A stretch of DNA of 64,000 nucleotides, from NCBI GenBank assembly GCA_028564705.1, contig JAPXFQ010000174.1, positions 124,001-188,000 on the forward strand, written 5' to 3'. Made by a program: the position numbers and the translations under genes. A model generated the notes under the pieces. That model made no database searches. It was given only the letters and a program-made list of their open reading frames with translations, and was not told the DNA's origin. Of this stretch, positions 18,172 to 31,376 are shown piece by piece (within the stretch, counting starts at the first letter, position 1; each line of letters begins with the position of its first letter). The stretch comes from Apricaphanius iberus (Eukaryota; Chordata; Actinopteri; Cyprinodontiformes; Aphaniidae).

Positions 18172-18900
18172 TTTAAGGCTGGACTACTGTAACTCTTTAC
18201 TATCAGGAAGTCTACAAGATGCAAATAAAAACATTCAGTCGATCCAAAACGCTGTAGCAAGAGTTCTGATGAATACTAAAAAGAGAGATCACATTTCCCC
18301 TGTTTAAGTTTATCGCCATATTGGACCTCAGGGAATCTATCTGGACCTTTTGCATTTTCTGAATAGTACATATATGTTGGTCAGTACAAAAAAGTAAATT
18401 TTCTTGCATAGGGTACAATTTTTTGTGAAATTATCTTTCTTTCTAAAAAATATATCCACTAGCAAAGCTAGATTTATATAAATGGACTTCATAATTTTAT
18501 CAATACATTTTTAAATGTTATTTTCAATTTTTTTTATCAAACAAGTAAGTAAAAACGGCTGACTATTGGCTACACTCTTGTTGAACCCCAATTGGTGGTG
18601 GCAAATAGCCACTTATACTGAGCTAGGTTCTGCTGGAGGTTTTCATCCTGTTGAAAAATGTTTTTCCTCTCCGTTGTCACTACATGCTTGTTGAGCCTGA
18701 AGGATTGCTGTGAAGATAAAGACACATTGCAGGCGACTGTCAACTGTCTCTACATGTTCGTTGAGGAGTGAATGCTGAAAGTTGATGATCCGATGGATTC
18801 TGTTGGGATTCCTTCAACAGAAACTTTTAAACTGATTAGAATGTATGTACAATTTATTTAAAAGGGCTTTTGTTGTCATGCCTTGAGATTGCATCTGTTA
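18172..18900 (+). mobile_element. L2-like LINE relic (end of reverse transcriptase plus 3' UTR)
   Basis: At 18175-18303 one plus-strand frame reads RLDYCNSLLSGS, then IQNAVARVLM and KKRDHISPV. This is the block following the reverse transcriptase in L2-group LINEs; the same block is in ORF2 at 749-3286 (RLDYCNCLLSGS). The coding match stops at a TAA near 18305. Later sequence, 'ttgtcatgccttgagattgc' near 18872, looks like an L2 3' tail. Between them 'tttttcctctccgttgtcac' (18660-18680) also fits an L2-type 3' UTR. Confidence 0.6.
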
Positions 18901-19201
18901 TGATTTTGTGCTCACTGAAGGCATCCCTAGGCCTTCAGTAATATCCCACCTATTCCAACCTAAATTAATACATCTCATAATACTATTAAGAAAACACCAC
19001 AGCTCGAGAATCCATAGAGAAGCACACATACACATTACATCACCCTTAATACAGGCTGGTCAAGCGACACTTAGTTACCATATTATTGAAAATCAATGAG
19101 CTTGCATTTACAATTAAGAATAGGAAACTAAGATCACAGATACTGTCAAATCTAAAAAATTAAAAGACAATTTAAGAATATCAGTGAACAGAGTCTAAAT
19201 C
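18901..19201. other. No gene seen
   Basis: Short AT-rich spacer with no recognised feature. Confidence 0.3.
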
Positions 19202-19290
19202 AGGGATCTCCAAATCTAGTACTCAATGGCCAGTGCCCTACCAGTTTTAGATGTGTCTCTGCTCCAAAACAGCTGATTAAAATTGAGAGT
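19202..19290. mobile_element. Possible hAT-type MITE fragment
   Basis: 'cagggatctccaaat' followed by 'ccagttttagatgtgtctct' and 'ctccaaaacagctgatt' resembles the end of a widespread fish hAT-group MITE as I remember it. No second terminus is visible, so this is a fragment at best. Confidence 0.35.
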
Positions 19291-19628
19291 TTACTTATAA
19301 AAAAAAATGACAAACATATTTTAAAAATTCAAATAAAACATTTGCACTCACCAACATAGATCATCTCTACATCGCCTGCCTATTTGAAAATATAATCCAC
19401 CCTTCTTTCTTTTCTCAAGAAGACCTCAATGGCTCTGTTGTACAGTTTGTCTGTGTTCTTTTCTATGGACATGGAGGCTAATGGTGAAATCCGTGTCTGT
19501 CCAGTCATGTTTCTTGAAAAGTCCGTCTTGAAAATGGCGTGGCAAGTATTTCTGCAACCATATATATCCTTTATCCTCCACCTTCAGCCATTGTGAGCAT
19601 AATTTAAAAGACTAAAGAATCCCGCAAG

Positions 19629-22537
19629 ATGGCACCGCGGATGGACGCCTCGGTACTTCGCTCCCTAGTACTTGTTACAATTTTACTTTTTTGCGTAGTT
19701 TTCTGCAATCCCTCTGCTATTAAAATGAGCAGAGAGGACATCTTACAAATAGGGCTATCCAGTGCTGGACTTTTTTCACCGTTTTTTAATCAACCAGACT
19801 ACTTTGTGGAGATTCTGACTGGAGGAGCAGCAGCGCTCTGTGGATTTAGACGGAGACGCCGACGAGGGAAACGAGCTGGTGTGCTCGTTAAATTGCGACA
19901 GCGGGGATTACGCACCGCTCTCCCATCCATACACCTGGGGAACGTCCGCTCTCTGCCTAACAAAATGGATGAATTGCTCCTTCTCCTATCCAAGAACTCA
20001 GACTTTGGTCGTTCTGGCGCCTTTTGCTTCACTGAAACCTGGTCCAGTGAACACATCCCGGACAGCGCACTACAGCTGCCGCGCTTCCAGCTGTTCCGAG
20101 CGGACCGCTGCGCGGAACTGTCTGGGAAGTCAAAGGGAGGAGGAACGTGTTTCTACATTAACAAAGGTTGGTGTACAGATGTCACAGTATTAAAGAAGAC
20201 ATGCAGCCCTCACCTAGAGTCTTTCTTCATAAACTGTAAACCATTTTATTCACCGCGGGAGTTCGCCTCGTTTGTGCTGGTCGCTGTATACATTCCACCG
20301 CAGGTGTGTGTAACGGAGGCGTTACATCACCTCGCCGACCAGATCACAGACGTGGAGAAAACTCACCCGGACTCTCTGCTAATCATTCTCGGGGATTTTA
20401 ATAGAGCAAATCTCAAACTTGAACTGCCTAAATATAGACAACACGTGACGTGTCCCACCAGGGACATGAACACTTTAGACCACTTTACACCACAATAAAG
20501 AATGCATATCGCTCTGTCCCCCGTGCTGCTTTGGGACTTTCTGACCACTGCCTGGTCCACCTCATCCCATCTTATAAGCAGAAGCTGAAATCTGCTAAGC
20601 CTGTAGTAAGAACTGTGAAGAGATGGACAGATGAGTCAAAGATGCAGTTACAGGCCTGCTTTGACTGCACTGATTGAAGCGTCTTTGAAGCAACAGCCTC
20701 AGACCTGGACGAACTGACCGACACTGTGACATCTTACATCAGCTTTTGTGAGGACATGTGTGTGCAGACCAAAACCTTCTGCACGTTCAACAACAATTAA
20801 CCATGGTTCACTGCAGAACTGAGACGGCTACGCCAGAACAAGGAGGAGGCCTACAGGAGTGGGGATCGGGACCTGTACAAGCAGGCCAGGAACAAGCTGA
20901 CGAAGGAGATCAAGGCAGCAAAAAGGAACTACAGTGTAAAACTGAAGGAGCGTTTTTCTGTCAACGACTCTTCTGCAGTTTGGAAGGGCCTGCAGACCAT
21001 CACCAACTACAGGAGACCATCCCCCCACCCTGTGGGGAGCCCCCGCCTGGCTGAGGACCTCAATGACTTTTTCTCCAGGTTTGAAAAAACTTTCACACCT
21101 TCCACCTCCCCCACCATCTCCATCACGAAAGGCCTAGCATCACCCCAAACCATCCCCATACCTGACCCCCTGCCTGCGCTGACGATCTGCGAACAGGATG
21201 TGCGCCAACTATTTCAGAGTCAGAGGATTAAGAAGGCATCAGGTCCTGATGGAGTGTCTCCGTCCTGTCTGAAAGTCTGTGCTGACCAGCTGGCTCCCAT
21301 CTTCACTCAGATCTTCAATAACTCCCTGGAGCTGTGTGAGGTCTCCTCCTGCCTCAAACGCTCCACCATCATCCCGGTTCCAAAGAAGTCCCCTGTCACA
21401 GGATTAAATGACTACAGACCAGACGCCCTGACATCTGTGGTCATGAAATCCTTTGAGCGACTGGTGCTGTCCCACCTGAAGGAAATCACGGATCCCCTGC
21501 TAGACCCCCTGCAGTTCGCCTATAGAGCAAACAGGTCAGTGGATGACGCAGTCAACATGGCTCTCCACTACATCCTGCAACACCTAGACTCTGCAGGTAC
21601 CTACGCTCGGGTCCTGTTTATGGACTTCAGCTCTGCATTCAACACCATCGTCCCAGAGCTCCTCCACCAAAAACTGTCCCAGCTCACCGTGCCTCCCTCC
21701 ACCTGTCAGTGCATTACCAGTTTCCTGACTGACAGGAGGCAGCAGGTGAAACTGGGTAACTTCATATCCAGCACCCGGTCCCTCAGCATCGGCGCCCCCC
21801 AGAGATGTGTTCTCTCCCCACTGCTTTTCTCCCTTTACACCACTGATTGCACGTCAAGAGACCCTTCTGTGAAACTCCTGAAGTTTGCAGATGACGCCAC
21901 CGTCATTGGACTCATCCGTGATGGCGACGAGTCTGCATACAGAAGGGAGGTGGAGCAGCTGGTCCTCTGGTGCAGTCAGAACCACCTGGAGCTAAACCCA
22001 CTCAAAACTGTGGAGATGACAGTCGACTTCAGGAGGAGACCCCCATCAACATCTCCTCTCATAATCACCAACAGGCCAGTCCCCATAGTGGAGTCTTTCA
22101 GGTTCCTAGGATCCACCATCACATGGGACCTGAAGTGGACCTCCCACATTGACTCTATAAGGAAGAAGGCCCAGCAAAGGCTGTACTTTCTGCGTCAGCT
22201 CAGAAAGTTCAACCTGCCTCAGGAACTGCTGACCATATTCTACACAGCAATAGTCCAGTCTGTCCTGACCTCGTCCATCTCTGTCTGGTTCGGATCCGCC
22301 ACCAGGCAAGACAGGGACAGACTGCAGAGAACAGTCAGGTCCTCAGAGAGGATCATAGGTACTGATCTTCCCTCCATTGAGGACCTTTTCCGGGCCAGGG
22401 TCAGGAAGCGGGCCAAAAAAATCACCACTGACCCCTCACACCCTGGCCACAATCTGTTTAGGCTCCTCCCCTCAGGCCGGCGTTACAGAGCGCTGTACGC
22501 CAAAACCACCCGACATAAGAACAGTTTCTTCCCCTAG
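19629..22537 (+). pseudogene. LINE ORF: endonuclease plus reverse transcriptase, with one frameshift and two stops
   Basis: The frame opens at ATG 19629 (MAPRMDAS...) in phase 0. Near 20480-20488 one base appears to be missing in the LDHCYTTI block, moving the homologous reading to phase 2. In that phase there is a TGA at 20675-20677, where the family has Trp, and a TAA near 20797 in the block before PWFTAEL, where Lys is usual. From there the frame is open to 22537. The motif A Asp and the FADD pair remain. Motif B reads GAPQRC instead of GAPQGC, a change of a normally invariant Gly. Several typical residues are altered (for example RPDALTS where RPVALTS is usual). The copy cannot make a working protein. 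Confidence 0.8.
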
Positions 22538-22776
22538 GCTGTCGCTCTGATGAACTCTGAATAGTCACAGAGTCTGAGTCCATTCACGTGAACAATAAAC
22601 TAAAACTCTGCACTGCTGTATACTTACTGTACAATAACCCTGGTTTGGTGTATATATTATCCTTTACTATTTATTTGTATTTATTTTTATTTCCGTTTTA
22701 ATTTCACTTCTTCTGTACTGGAGAGAAAAGTTGCCGGAGTCAAATTCCTTGTATGTGTCATACTTGGCCATTAAAG

Positions 22777-22798
22777 CTGATTCTGATTCTGATTCTGA
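22777..22798 (+). repeat. TTCTGA tail of the LINE
   Basis: GCTGATTCTGATTCTGATTC, the hexanucleotide tail that marks the 3' end of this LINE family and its reverse-transcription start. Confidence 0.8.
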
Positions 22799-25700
22799 AT
22801 TCATGTGCACTAATCGTTAAAGGTGTGTTTTGCTGGTAAGAAACGGTTCTGCAAACTTCGCTCTCACCATCCAATCAGAGCACAGAAGCATTTTTGACAT
22901 CATTGCATGGTGATTGGTTAAAGAAAAGTTAGGTTGTAACAGTAGTTTGTTTATTGTAAGCTTACTCTACTGATTCTACAGGGCCTGGGAAGATTAGCTT
23001 GCCCCTAGCAACACATATAGACAGAAACCTGATTGGACAAAATATTGATAATCCACAGATGTGTAGGGAAGCTGCACACACGAGAGACACTAATCAATGT
23101 TAATATATACATACAAGAGAAAAACTAAGAATAAATTGTATACATTTGATTGACAGAAGCCAATTTTGAACTGTAACTAAGCAGTGCCATGCCGAGTTGT
23201 TTGGTTTATATCCAACAATACTGCAGTCTATTGTGGCAAAAAATTGCTTCATTGCTTTCGTTAATTTAATGAACATTGTTCCTAAGGTCTTGCGGTTCAG
23301 TTTTGAAAATCTAAGTTGCTCTGCCTAAATCTTTTAGAAAAACGAGGCTTCATAGTATATACATACTTCACACAGACATTCCCCGCACTAGAACCTGTAC
23401 TGTTGGAATTTTTTGTTTTGTTTTTTTGCAATTTTCTTATTAGTATTGCATATTTTGACATAAATATTTATCTACAAGAACAGCTACTTCTGATAAGATT
23501 GACAACCATGTTAAATGTTTGTAACTGACAAATAATCTTTCTCACTATGGAATAATGGAGTTCACGTTGTTTGGAAATGACTTTACAACCACAGATCAAT
23601 GGGCAGCAAAAATTATTTCTCTGATGTAGTTACTAATGTATTGCCTGTTTGGCACTGTGTCTAAATGCACCTCTATGCTCCTATCTAACAAATGATCTAA
23701 ACTCCAGCACTGCTTGGACTGATGATCATGTTTACAGATCAGTTCATCTAACACAGCTATTAAACTTCAGCTGGATTTAACATTCCCTCTTATATTCTAT
23801 AGAAGTTGCTAGCGTGTAGTAGCATTTTACCATCTAAAACAAATAGCATTCTTTTTATCTAAAAAATTGAACCACTTCCAAGTCAAAGAGGGTATGCTTA
23901 TCCAGTACTTTTGCCTGCATTTTCCCCTACAACACTGTCTCCTTAAAATCAGGGTTCTCTAGTTTTAAAATTGTATTTACAAAACTAGCTAACACTCTGG
24001 ACATAAATCCCATCTTTTAAAGCCTTGCTGTTTGCAACCTTTTTAACAAAAATGTGCAACCCTAAGAATTGTGCTGACAGTTAGGTGCATATATGTTCTG
24101 TAAATTCATTATTCTCTGTACCGACTCAGCACAAGGACCTTTTTTGATCTTTTTGAATGACACACTAAAACAGTTTTCTGTACAAATTTCTGCTACTGCA
24201 TAAAGAGTAATCTAACATATTTTCAAAACACAATAATTACTCATAATTGTAGTAAATCATGATAGTTGGATATATGTAAATGTGTTCTCTGCACATAATT
24301 CTTGCTGTATTGTAATGTAGTTACATTTTTACACATAATGTAATGTTCAAAGAATTTACTCTAGAATTAAGTTCCACTTATTTTCTTTGTTGTGTCTCAG
24401 GAAATAAAGTTCACATATTAAATAGAAAAGCTGAAAACAGATTCCGATAATATAATTAAATACATTACTGGGTTAAAGGAAATGTCAGTCAATTAATAGG
24501 ATATAAAAATATCCTCTTCCAGTATATGGCTGAGAAGGCAGGTACTAATTAATATAAATGACAAGTGCTAAAATGACTAATGCAGCTGATGACATTTATT
24601 ATAAACTGTAGTGGGATCATGTGTTCTCTTTTGTGTTTTGCAGCATATGCACACTGCTCTTTAGAAATCCTAAGACCTAAAAACAACTATAAAATATTCA
24701 ACACTAAGTCCATCGAAAAACAGACACTCTTTGTTCTGCCTGAATGAATTCATGAATGACACAGAGGGTATTACCTAGCTTTGAATTAAACTGAATAAAC
24801 TTAGTCTGACAAACGTGTACATACCATACTTCCTAAAAAGAAACTGCATTTAAAATTTGAAAGATGAGATTTTCAAAGAAGCTTTTCTATTCTATACAGT
24901 GCTTAAAACATACTAAATCCACAAACAAAGATGCAGTTCTTAGTTCCTTTTTTGTTTATGTTTGCTTCAAATAATCTGTATGGCTGCATATTTTTTATCA
25001 ATAATATTGTTAATGCAAATATGGTAAAACAACACAGACTGTTCTTCATGGAGGAGTTTGTGTACTTGCTTGCAATTGTACAGATGGATGTTGTCAACAT
25101 ATGTTTGAATTTACATAATCATATAAAACACAACCATCTATCCATGTGCATAAAATTGAATAAGTCTTTACATCTCTCCCAGACTTCCTGTTAAATAACT
25201 GTCTCACTGGTGTGCTGGTCAATGAATATTTAAGAGATATAATTCAGTGTGAAGATGTTAAAGCAGGAAAATATATTCTATCTTCTTTATCTGTTATATG
25301 AAATGTACTATGATCTTCTCCAATGTACAATAATAGAGCTCTTAAGGAACTATTCTTTTTTTAACATAAATAAGAAATAGTTACTCAATGAGTGATTATT
25401 GGATTGTGGAGGTGCTACAGCTTTAATTGGTGTCATCATAAAAGTGCTTTTGAGGCACATAAAAACACTGGATAAATAAGAATAAATGTCCTAGTTAGAA
25501 CAAGGGGCACAGAGTAAGTTTTATAATGGGATATTCATGCTTAACAGCTGTGCCTTGTTAATCTTTACTGTAAACTTTCAGCTGTGACACTAATATCAAC
25601 ATCCCTCCCTTGCCTCTGATAACACTCCATAGACCCACTGGGATTTGTGTAGAGCAACGTTGATTTCATTCAAAGACTGCAATTATCATAAAGATTAAAA

Positions 25701-25915
25701 CATGTTTTGTTGCTTATAGGGACAGAGACACATATGCAAACTCTTGTCCTGTGTACCACGCACCAATACACCAATCAGGCTTTCCCTGATCAAAGTGGAT
25801 TTTGACCCATTCCAAACTCATAAAAGAAAAAAAACATGTGACACAGATGTGGACCACGAGGGATGAAGAGGTAGAGGGTTAGAAAGGTTATTTATTTCAG
25901 CTTAAATACAGCTGT
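22799..25915. other. No gene seen (3.1 kb intergenic)
   Basis: AT-rich, with short frames on both strands and none recognisable. No microsatellite or inverted repeat of note. Confidence 0.4.
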
Positions 25916-26235
25916 TCTGCGAGGGCCTCAGAGGTTTATTGGAGAACATTAGTGAGCCAACCTTATGAAGACTAGGAAACAGAGCACGGCTAAAGCTGCA
26001 ACACCATGACATAGCAGTCCACAGCTATTAGCTGTGCACCCCACTAATCTGAGCTTTATAGTAGAGTAATAGGGAAGTCTTGTTTAATGTTTTCCACATA
26101 ACTTCTCCTATGGTGAAACAGGGTGGTGGCAGGATCATGCTGCAGGGTTGCTTATCTTCTTCAAGGACACTCAAAACATTTAGAGTTGATGGAAAGATGC
26201 CATTTCCTAAATATGGGAAAGCAGAGTTAAGTCCA
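25916..26235 (+). pseudogene. Decayed Tc1-like transposon with transposase remnants
   Basis: The part 25920-25990 ('cctcagaggtttattggaga' then 'acattagtgagccaac') follows a Tc1-group 5' region and gene start. After a gap, 26088-26235 reads YG-type sequence with MVKQGGGRIMLQGCLSSS, then FRVDGKMPFPKY. This is the well-known GGGSIMLWGCFSS...VDGKMD...KY block of Tc1 transposases around the second catalytic Asp region. The middle of the gene is missing. Confidence 0.7.
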
Positions 26236-29200
26236 ATCTATTTTAAAAGGTTTGTGTTTTCTTGTAGTTTCTGTGCCAAAGCTTATTTTCTTATTTTATC
26301 CGTCATGTTTTTTTTATCATATGCTCCTATTTTTCAATTAAAGACAAATTCGAAATGTTTTTCGTTCAACACTTTCTTGGCTGTTTATTTAATGTAATGT
26401 GTTGAACTGTTGTAAGCACATTTTGTGTATTCAAGAGAAAAAAGTTGTGTTTCTTTTGTATTTAAATACTTTTTCGATCGTTTTTTGTTTTTAATTCATT
26501 AAAAATTGTAATGTACTGTGAATGGATGTTCCACACTGAAGTTCATCACAAATATAAACCATAGTTTTGTGCTGCTCCATTAAAGTCTCGAAATAAGTAT
26601 TCCAGGAAAAGAAGCAGACCAGCTGCTTTATGGCTCCATTCTGCAAAACCAAATGAGACAATAAAAACCTTCTTCACTTCATAATTGAAATTCTGGCTGC
26701 TTTAAACATGGTTTAAAAATAAAAATATGTGAGTAAATTACATTTTTGTAACATAGAAACAAAAAACCTCAGATGGCTGAAATTTGTGAAGGTGTCTTGC
26801 TGACGCAATCACACATATAACGTGAAGGGGGGGTGCACACTGAGTAAAGATTATTAGTTTAATTAATTATTTTTGCATTATTACTCTTTTGTATCCCCAT
26901 ATAATTACTATGTACCGCTTTAATTGAATTTGAGCAGAAGCCAGGAGGAGATCATTTGTTTTCTTGTTGCCGAATGGCTCCAGTGTTTGCAGGGCTGAAA
27001 GGAAATGACATATAGCAGAAAAGCATGATTCATCTGGCTGAGACACTGACAGCTAAGTATCAGAAAGGAAATTAATTCTGCTTTCTGGCTTCAGTGCGAA
27101 AAGCATTAAGAACAGGAATAAATAACTGAATCAAGCTGCCTGATTTGCGAACATGGTGAAGCTTACTTATCTGATATGTGATGTGTGGGAGACTGTTTGC
27201 AGGTCTTTACAAGTCTGTATATGCTGGAGTGAATGAGATTTGATTGGTGGGTGGATCAGTGTGCATTACGTAAAGACATTGCCCCATTATCCATGCAAGT
27301 GCATATATCAAAAAGGAAGATGACGAAAACTGGTTTGCATATGCATCAATATGTCCATAATTACAGAACAGATATCCTGGCAACTCTCATGGATTGTTGA
27401 CCATCTCTAAGTAAAGCACTGGAGAGCGTTCAAACAAGGATTATCTCCAGCAGTGCAGCACAGCAGAGTTTTTATTACTCTATGTCATTGATTAAGCTTG
27501 AATATATTAAATGCCAAAAAATATTACCCATTTGCACGGGGGCTTCTCTTTCTCATAAACACTACTTATACATATTCTCTTACAGCTTAACATTTGGATT
27601 ATCTGATTATGTGCAAATATGCAAGATCATTTATTATACATGACCTGAAAATGACTCATTGCAAAAACAACTAAAACAAAACTGGGTTGAAAAATATATG
27701 CTCATTTTCTGATAATATAATAATGTAAATATTGACCTAAACATGATTGTTTTTATGTTTTAAAGGGCCAGAGGTAAATAAAGAAAATATATTGTGTGCA
27801 AGCAGGAATTAAGGGTAAACCTCTTGTGTTTGCTTAAGGCCTTAGCATTAATTTTCAGTTTTAATTTTACCTCTTACAGACTCCTTTTGAGGTCAAAATG
27901 ATACAGGTTAATGAAAAAAAGACCTTGTGTGTGATGATTTGAGGAACAATAGACATCCAGATTTACCTTCAGTTTATGACTTTATTTGTACATTGCTTGC
28001 TGCATAGACTTGCATAGCATTTTCATATTTTAAGTATATTTGTGGCATCCAAGAAAAGCACAGTTCTCTCTGATTTGACTCAATCCATGTTTTACACTTT
28101 CTTTATATACTGAATCCTTTTCCCCTGGATGGTGAGAATTAAGTAAGTTTGTTTGACCAATTGTTGGAATTTGCAAGTGGTTCACTGTCTTCAAGAGTAT
28201 CAACTTTATGAAGAAAATCAATCTGCAGTGTACTGTATTTTCTGCAGCATTTAAAAGATTCTAAGTCGCATCCAAATGATCAAACTGTTTAAAGTAAAAA
28301 TGTTTTTTTCAAAACACATTTATCAATCAAATTACATGGTTTCATTGAGTGTAAAAACTTGATCATACTAATATCTTGTTCTACAAAATGGTATCATTTT
28401 CAGTCTTAGTACTAAAATGAAAACCTCTGATTGATAAAACTAACCCAGTCAAACACGTCGGCATCTTAACAGGACAGAACTTCTCTCAAAGTTAACATGA
28501 AATAAGAATTACAATAAATACAAGTATACCACGTATACTGATTCTTACAGCATTGGACAAAGATACTGAAGGGGGAGACACAGGTGTACTCAGAGCATGG
28601 CATTCTTCTTAGATTGTTTGTCTGCTTAACCGCACAAAACTTGGGAGTACATGTTCTGAGGAATCTGACACCAACATTCTTTTGTTACAAATACTAATCT
28701 GTATGTAAGAAAATAATATCCATGTCTTTCACGGATGCACGGCATTTATGCATTTGTTCACAAGGGTTAGAATAAGTAAATCCACTGAAAAGTAATGGCA
28801 TTGGTCAAAACTAAATTACGCTACAAAGTTGGTGAGTAATGAAGTCCCATAAATGGATATACTTCGATTAAAAAAATGATTCACAAGACTGGACAGACAT
28901 TTCTTTGTTGCTTTGTCACAATTAAGACGTGAGAAGAATGCCACAGAGCAATTTTTGCCAAGCTGGGCTTTCTTTGTTTAACCTCAGCTCAGTGATAACA
29001 GGTGGTTAGAATATTTTGTTAGCTCAGGCTTTGTGGTTGAGGTTATGTACACATTCACTGGTGTTTCACACTTCATTTCACACTTTTCTCACAGAAAATA
29101 CATCTTAATCCACTTCTTGAAAAGAGATCACCTCGATACTTCAATCACATAAATAGAATGCCCTAATATAGGTGATAAAGAGGTGTGATGATTGTATTAA

Positions 29201-30430
29201 TGCTGTTGCTAACTATGGCAAAAGAAAAACAGTTAAAACAATTGTTAATCCTGCAAATACATTAGCAGCATCTTGGCAGCTTTAGTCTGAAAATGAATAT
29301 CTTAGCTTTGATCTTTATATAGTCCAAATGTACTTTTAAGTTAGTAAATGATTCACTATTGTCTAAACTGTGAATCCACATGCATGTTTTCCTTGGACAA
29401 TAAGCCGAAGACTTTTTGAAAAATATCCATATCATGTAAGAGAGAAAAACAAGGCTATATGATCAACTTCATTAATGGTTGTGACTGTGACATGGTGAGC
29501 CAAGTAGCAGCTTCTTGCTTCACACTGTGAAGGGAATGAAGTCTATCACTGAGAGAAATCTCCAGACTTCTGTGTATTTGTCACGGGTTTACTATTTACT
29601 ATCATGCATGTTAAGGATGTTCATTGGCTAAAATAATAAACAAAACAATGGCAGATTACATACATGAAAAGCTAAGAAAATACAACAGAATATTTTGTGC
29701 ATTAATGTGATGATTAAAATGCTTTTAGGTAAAAGTCTTAATATAAAAACATTATTTATAGTCTAATCTGTATTTGACGTTAATCAGTATTTTGTTGGAG
29801 CATTGATATATGGTATATAGTATTTCTCTCTTTTCTACATATTACTGCAAAAGCAAAAAGAGTTTGACGTATTCTGATATATTTTCTTAGATAAATATGC
29901 TAGATATAAAAGCTTTGACATACTTATTGCACTAGTTTATTTTAAATAGACTATTCATTTGTATGCATCAAGTAAATGTATTATTATAAAGTAATGAAAT
30001 CGTTAAGTTGGTTTATGTCAGTATATTATCAAATATTAGGGATATAAACTCTAAACATTTTGCATTACATTTGTGTTCTTCCTCAGAACTGTTCAGAACT
30101 GCTTAAACGACACAAATAGGCAGAATATGCTAATAAAAGATCTAAGTCTTGTTACAGAAATTAGTGATTAGGTTTATTGAAGGAGCGTCCCACTTCTCTA
30201 TGGAATATTTAGCTAGTTCCCCAATTGGTTCAAAGGGACAAGGGGGGCTGGGCAGTGGTAGCGGTATGGATAACACTAAGAATTTGGATTCAACCTAAAT
30301 AAGTAAGTTATTAAATTATAATTGAGTATTGAATATATAATAACTAATCAAATACAACTTTTAAAGGTGCCACTGTGATTATATAAACTGTGACAGTAGG
30401 CTACTGTGAGGAGATGAAAAAAATGGGACC
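26236..30430. other. No gene seen (4.2 kb upstream of tox3)
   Basis: No supported exon or complete repeat. The part about 26880-27300 looks less degraded and richer in mixed-complexity sequence than its surroundings and could hold a conserved regulatory element; that is only an impression. Confidence 0.4.
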
Positions 30431-30478
30431 TTAATTGTGATTAATTTCCACGCCAACATGTCACACGGCAGTGTTTTC

Positions 30479-30490
30479 ATTGGGCGTGGC
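30479..30490 (+). promoter_or_regulatory. tox3: Inverted CCAAT box joined to a GC/KLF box, likely tox3 promoter
   Basis: ATTGGGCGTGGC reads as GCCACGCCCAAT on the other strand, a CCAAT box next to a CACCC/GC box as bound by NF-Y and Sp1/KLF factors. It lies about 785 bases before the tox3 start codon, at the upstream side of the CpG-richer stretch. A TATA-like TATATAAAC-type string occurs earlier (about 30380-30390). The transcription start is not visible from sequence. Confidence 0.4.
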
Positions 30491-30499
30491 TTGGTGTGT

Positions 30500-31274
30500 T
30501 TGGGGAGTGGCTGACTTGTTCGCACATTTGGCTTGTTCATCAGCGGGACAGTCAGGTCAAGCACAGAGCGTGGAGCTGAACTTGGATATCCACTGTACTA
30601 TTTCACGCTCAGTAATTGCTCCATCAGTGGAGAGCTGTTGGGATTTTATTTTATTTTTGTTGTCCCCGAACCCAGTGCTCAGCAGAGGAGTTCAGACGGA
30701 CAGCAGGCTCCCTTTTCCTTCTCACCAACTATTTTCTAAGTTTTTGGGGCGATAAACTTATATGAGGGAAAATGAGCCATATCTGACTTTGCATCCAGTT
30801 TTGACTTAACTTTGAGTGTCCTGTTTCCTCTTTGTTGCTGGTTTTATCTATTTAGTTGTTACTCCTGCCTCCGGAGGGGAGGGAGAAGGAGGTGGACTCG
30901 CGCTCAGTCGCCGGTCTCGTGGCTTCTTTGTATACAGCAGCAGCAGCAGCTGTGCGTAAATGCATGTTGGTGCACAGCGTCCGCCGCTCGGCTCGGTGAG
31001 GGACACCTTCCCGGGGCTCCGTCCTACATTCACGCAGGCTTTCTCAGAAATGAAGCGACTGAATCAGGTGTAGAAGAGAAGTACGGAAACTTTACCTGCC
31101 TCTCCCCCCCTCCACCCCGCGCCGCTTGGTTATCTTCCGTCTCTGCCGCGCTTTCTATCCATCCATTCATCCCTCCAGCTCTCTCTCTTTCTATCTGAGC
31201 ACTTGGATTGAAAAAAAAAACCCAAAACGGCAGAAACAAGCAGGCTACAACTGGGCGCAGCTGCCTCACACGAC
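30500..31274 (+). other. tox3: Probable tox3 5' leader, CpG-rich, with upstream ATGs
   Basis: CpG density rises from about 30880 to 31360 compared with the AT-rich surroundings, as at a developmental gene promoter. A short CAG run stands at about 30938-30951. If transcription starts upstream, the leader has ATGs with short frames: 30960-31073 (37 codons) and 30964-30999 (11 codons), plus two near 30763 and 30773. All stop before the tox3 ATG. An additional 5' non-coding exon cannot be excluded. Confidence 0.45.
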
Positions 31275-31376
31275 ATGGATGTAAGATTTTATCCGACTGC
31301 CGGAGGGAATTCTATCCCCGGAGATCCATCAAACCTGGATTTTGCCCATTGTTTGGGCTACTACAACTTCAACAAG
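31275..31376 (+). CDS. tox3: tox3 coding exon 1 (TOX HMG-box family member 3)
   Basis: The ATG at 31275 has G at -3 and G at +4, a good initiation context. The 34 codons begin [11 protein letters not shown], as TOX-family N-termini do (MDVRFYP), and continue with [14 protein letters not shown]. This is closest to TOX3 (LDFAQCLGYY...) and unlike TOX and TOX2. The exon ends in phase 0 at AAG followed by the donor GTGAGA at 31377. TOX3 is a nuclear HMG-box protein acting as a transcription co-factor, known for work with CREB/CBP in neurons and expression in epithelia. Its DNA-binding HMG box is encoded by later exons, outside this window. Only the first 56 residues (exons 1 and 2) are here. Confidence 0.92.

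Larger units (their letters stand above)
19605..22798 (+). mobile_element. Rex1/Babar-like non-LTR retrotransposon, almost full length, inactive
   Basis: This is one plus-strand coding region (19629-22537) followed by a short 3' UTR that ends in TTCTGA repeats. The endonuclease contains GNVRSLPNKMDEL, GGGTCFYIN and ILGDFNRANL, and SDHCLVHL in the shifted frame. The reverse transcriptase has VLFMDFSSAFNTI, GAPQRCVLSPLLFSLY and LKFADDATVIG. This protein type with a GATTCT tail is common in fish; I assign it to Rex1/Babar of the CR1 group from memory, and a related clade is possible. The 5' edge is approximate and no target duplication was resolved. Confidence 0.75.

Noticed and set aside
30812..31198. 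128-codon plus-strand frame in the tox3 leader as a gene
   Set aside because: It starts with TTG, not ATG, has no recognisable domain, and overlaps the leader just before the tox3 start codon.
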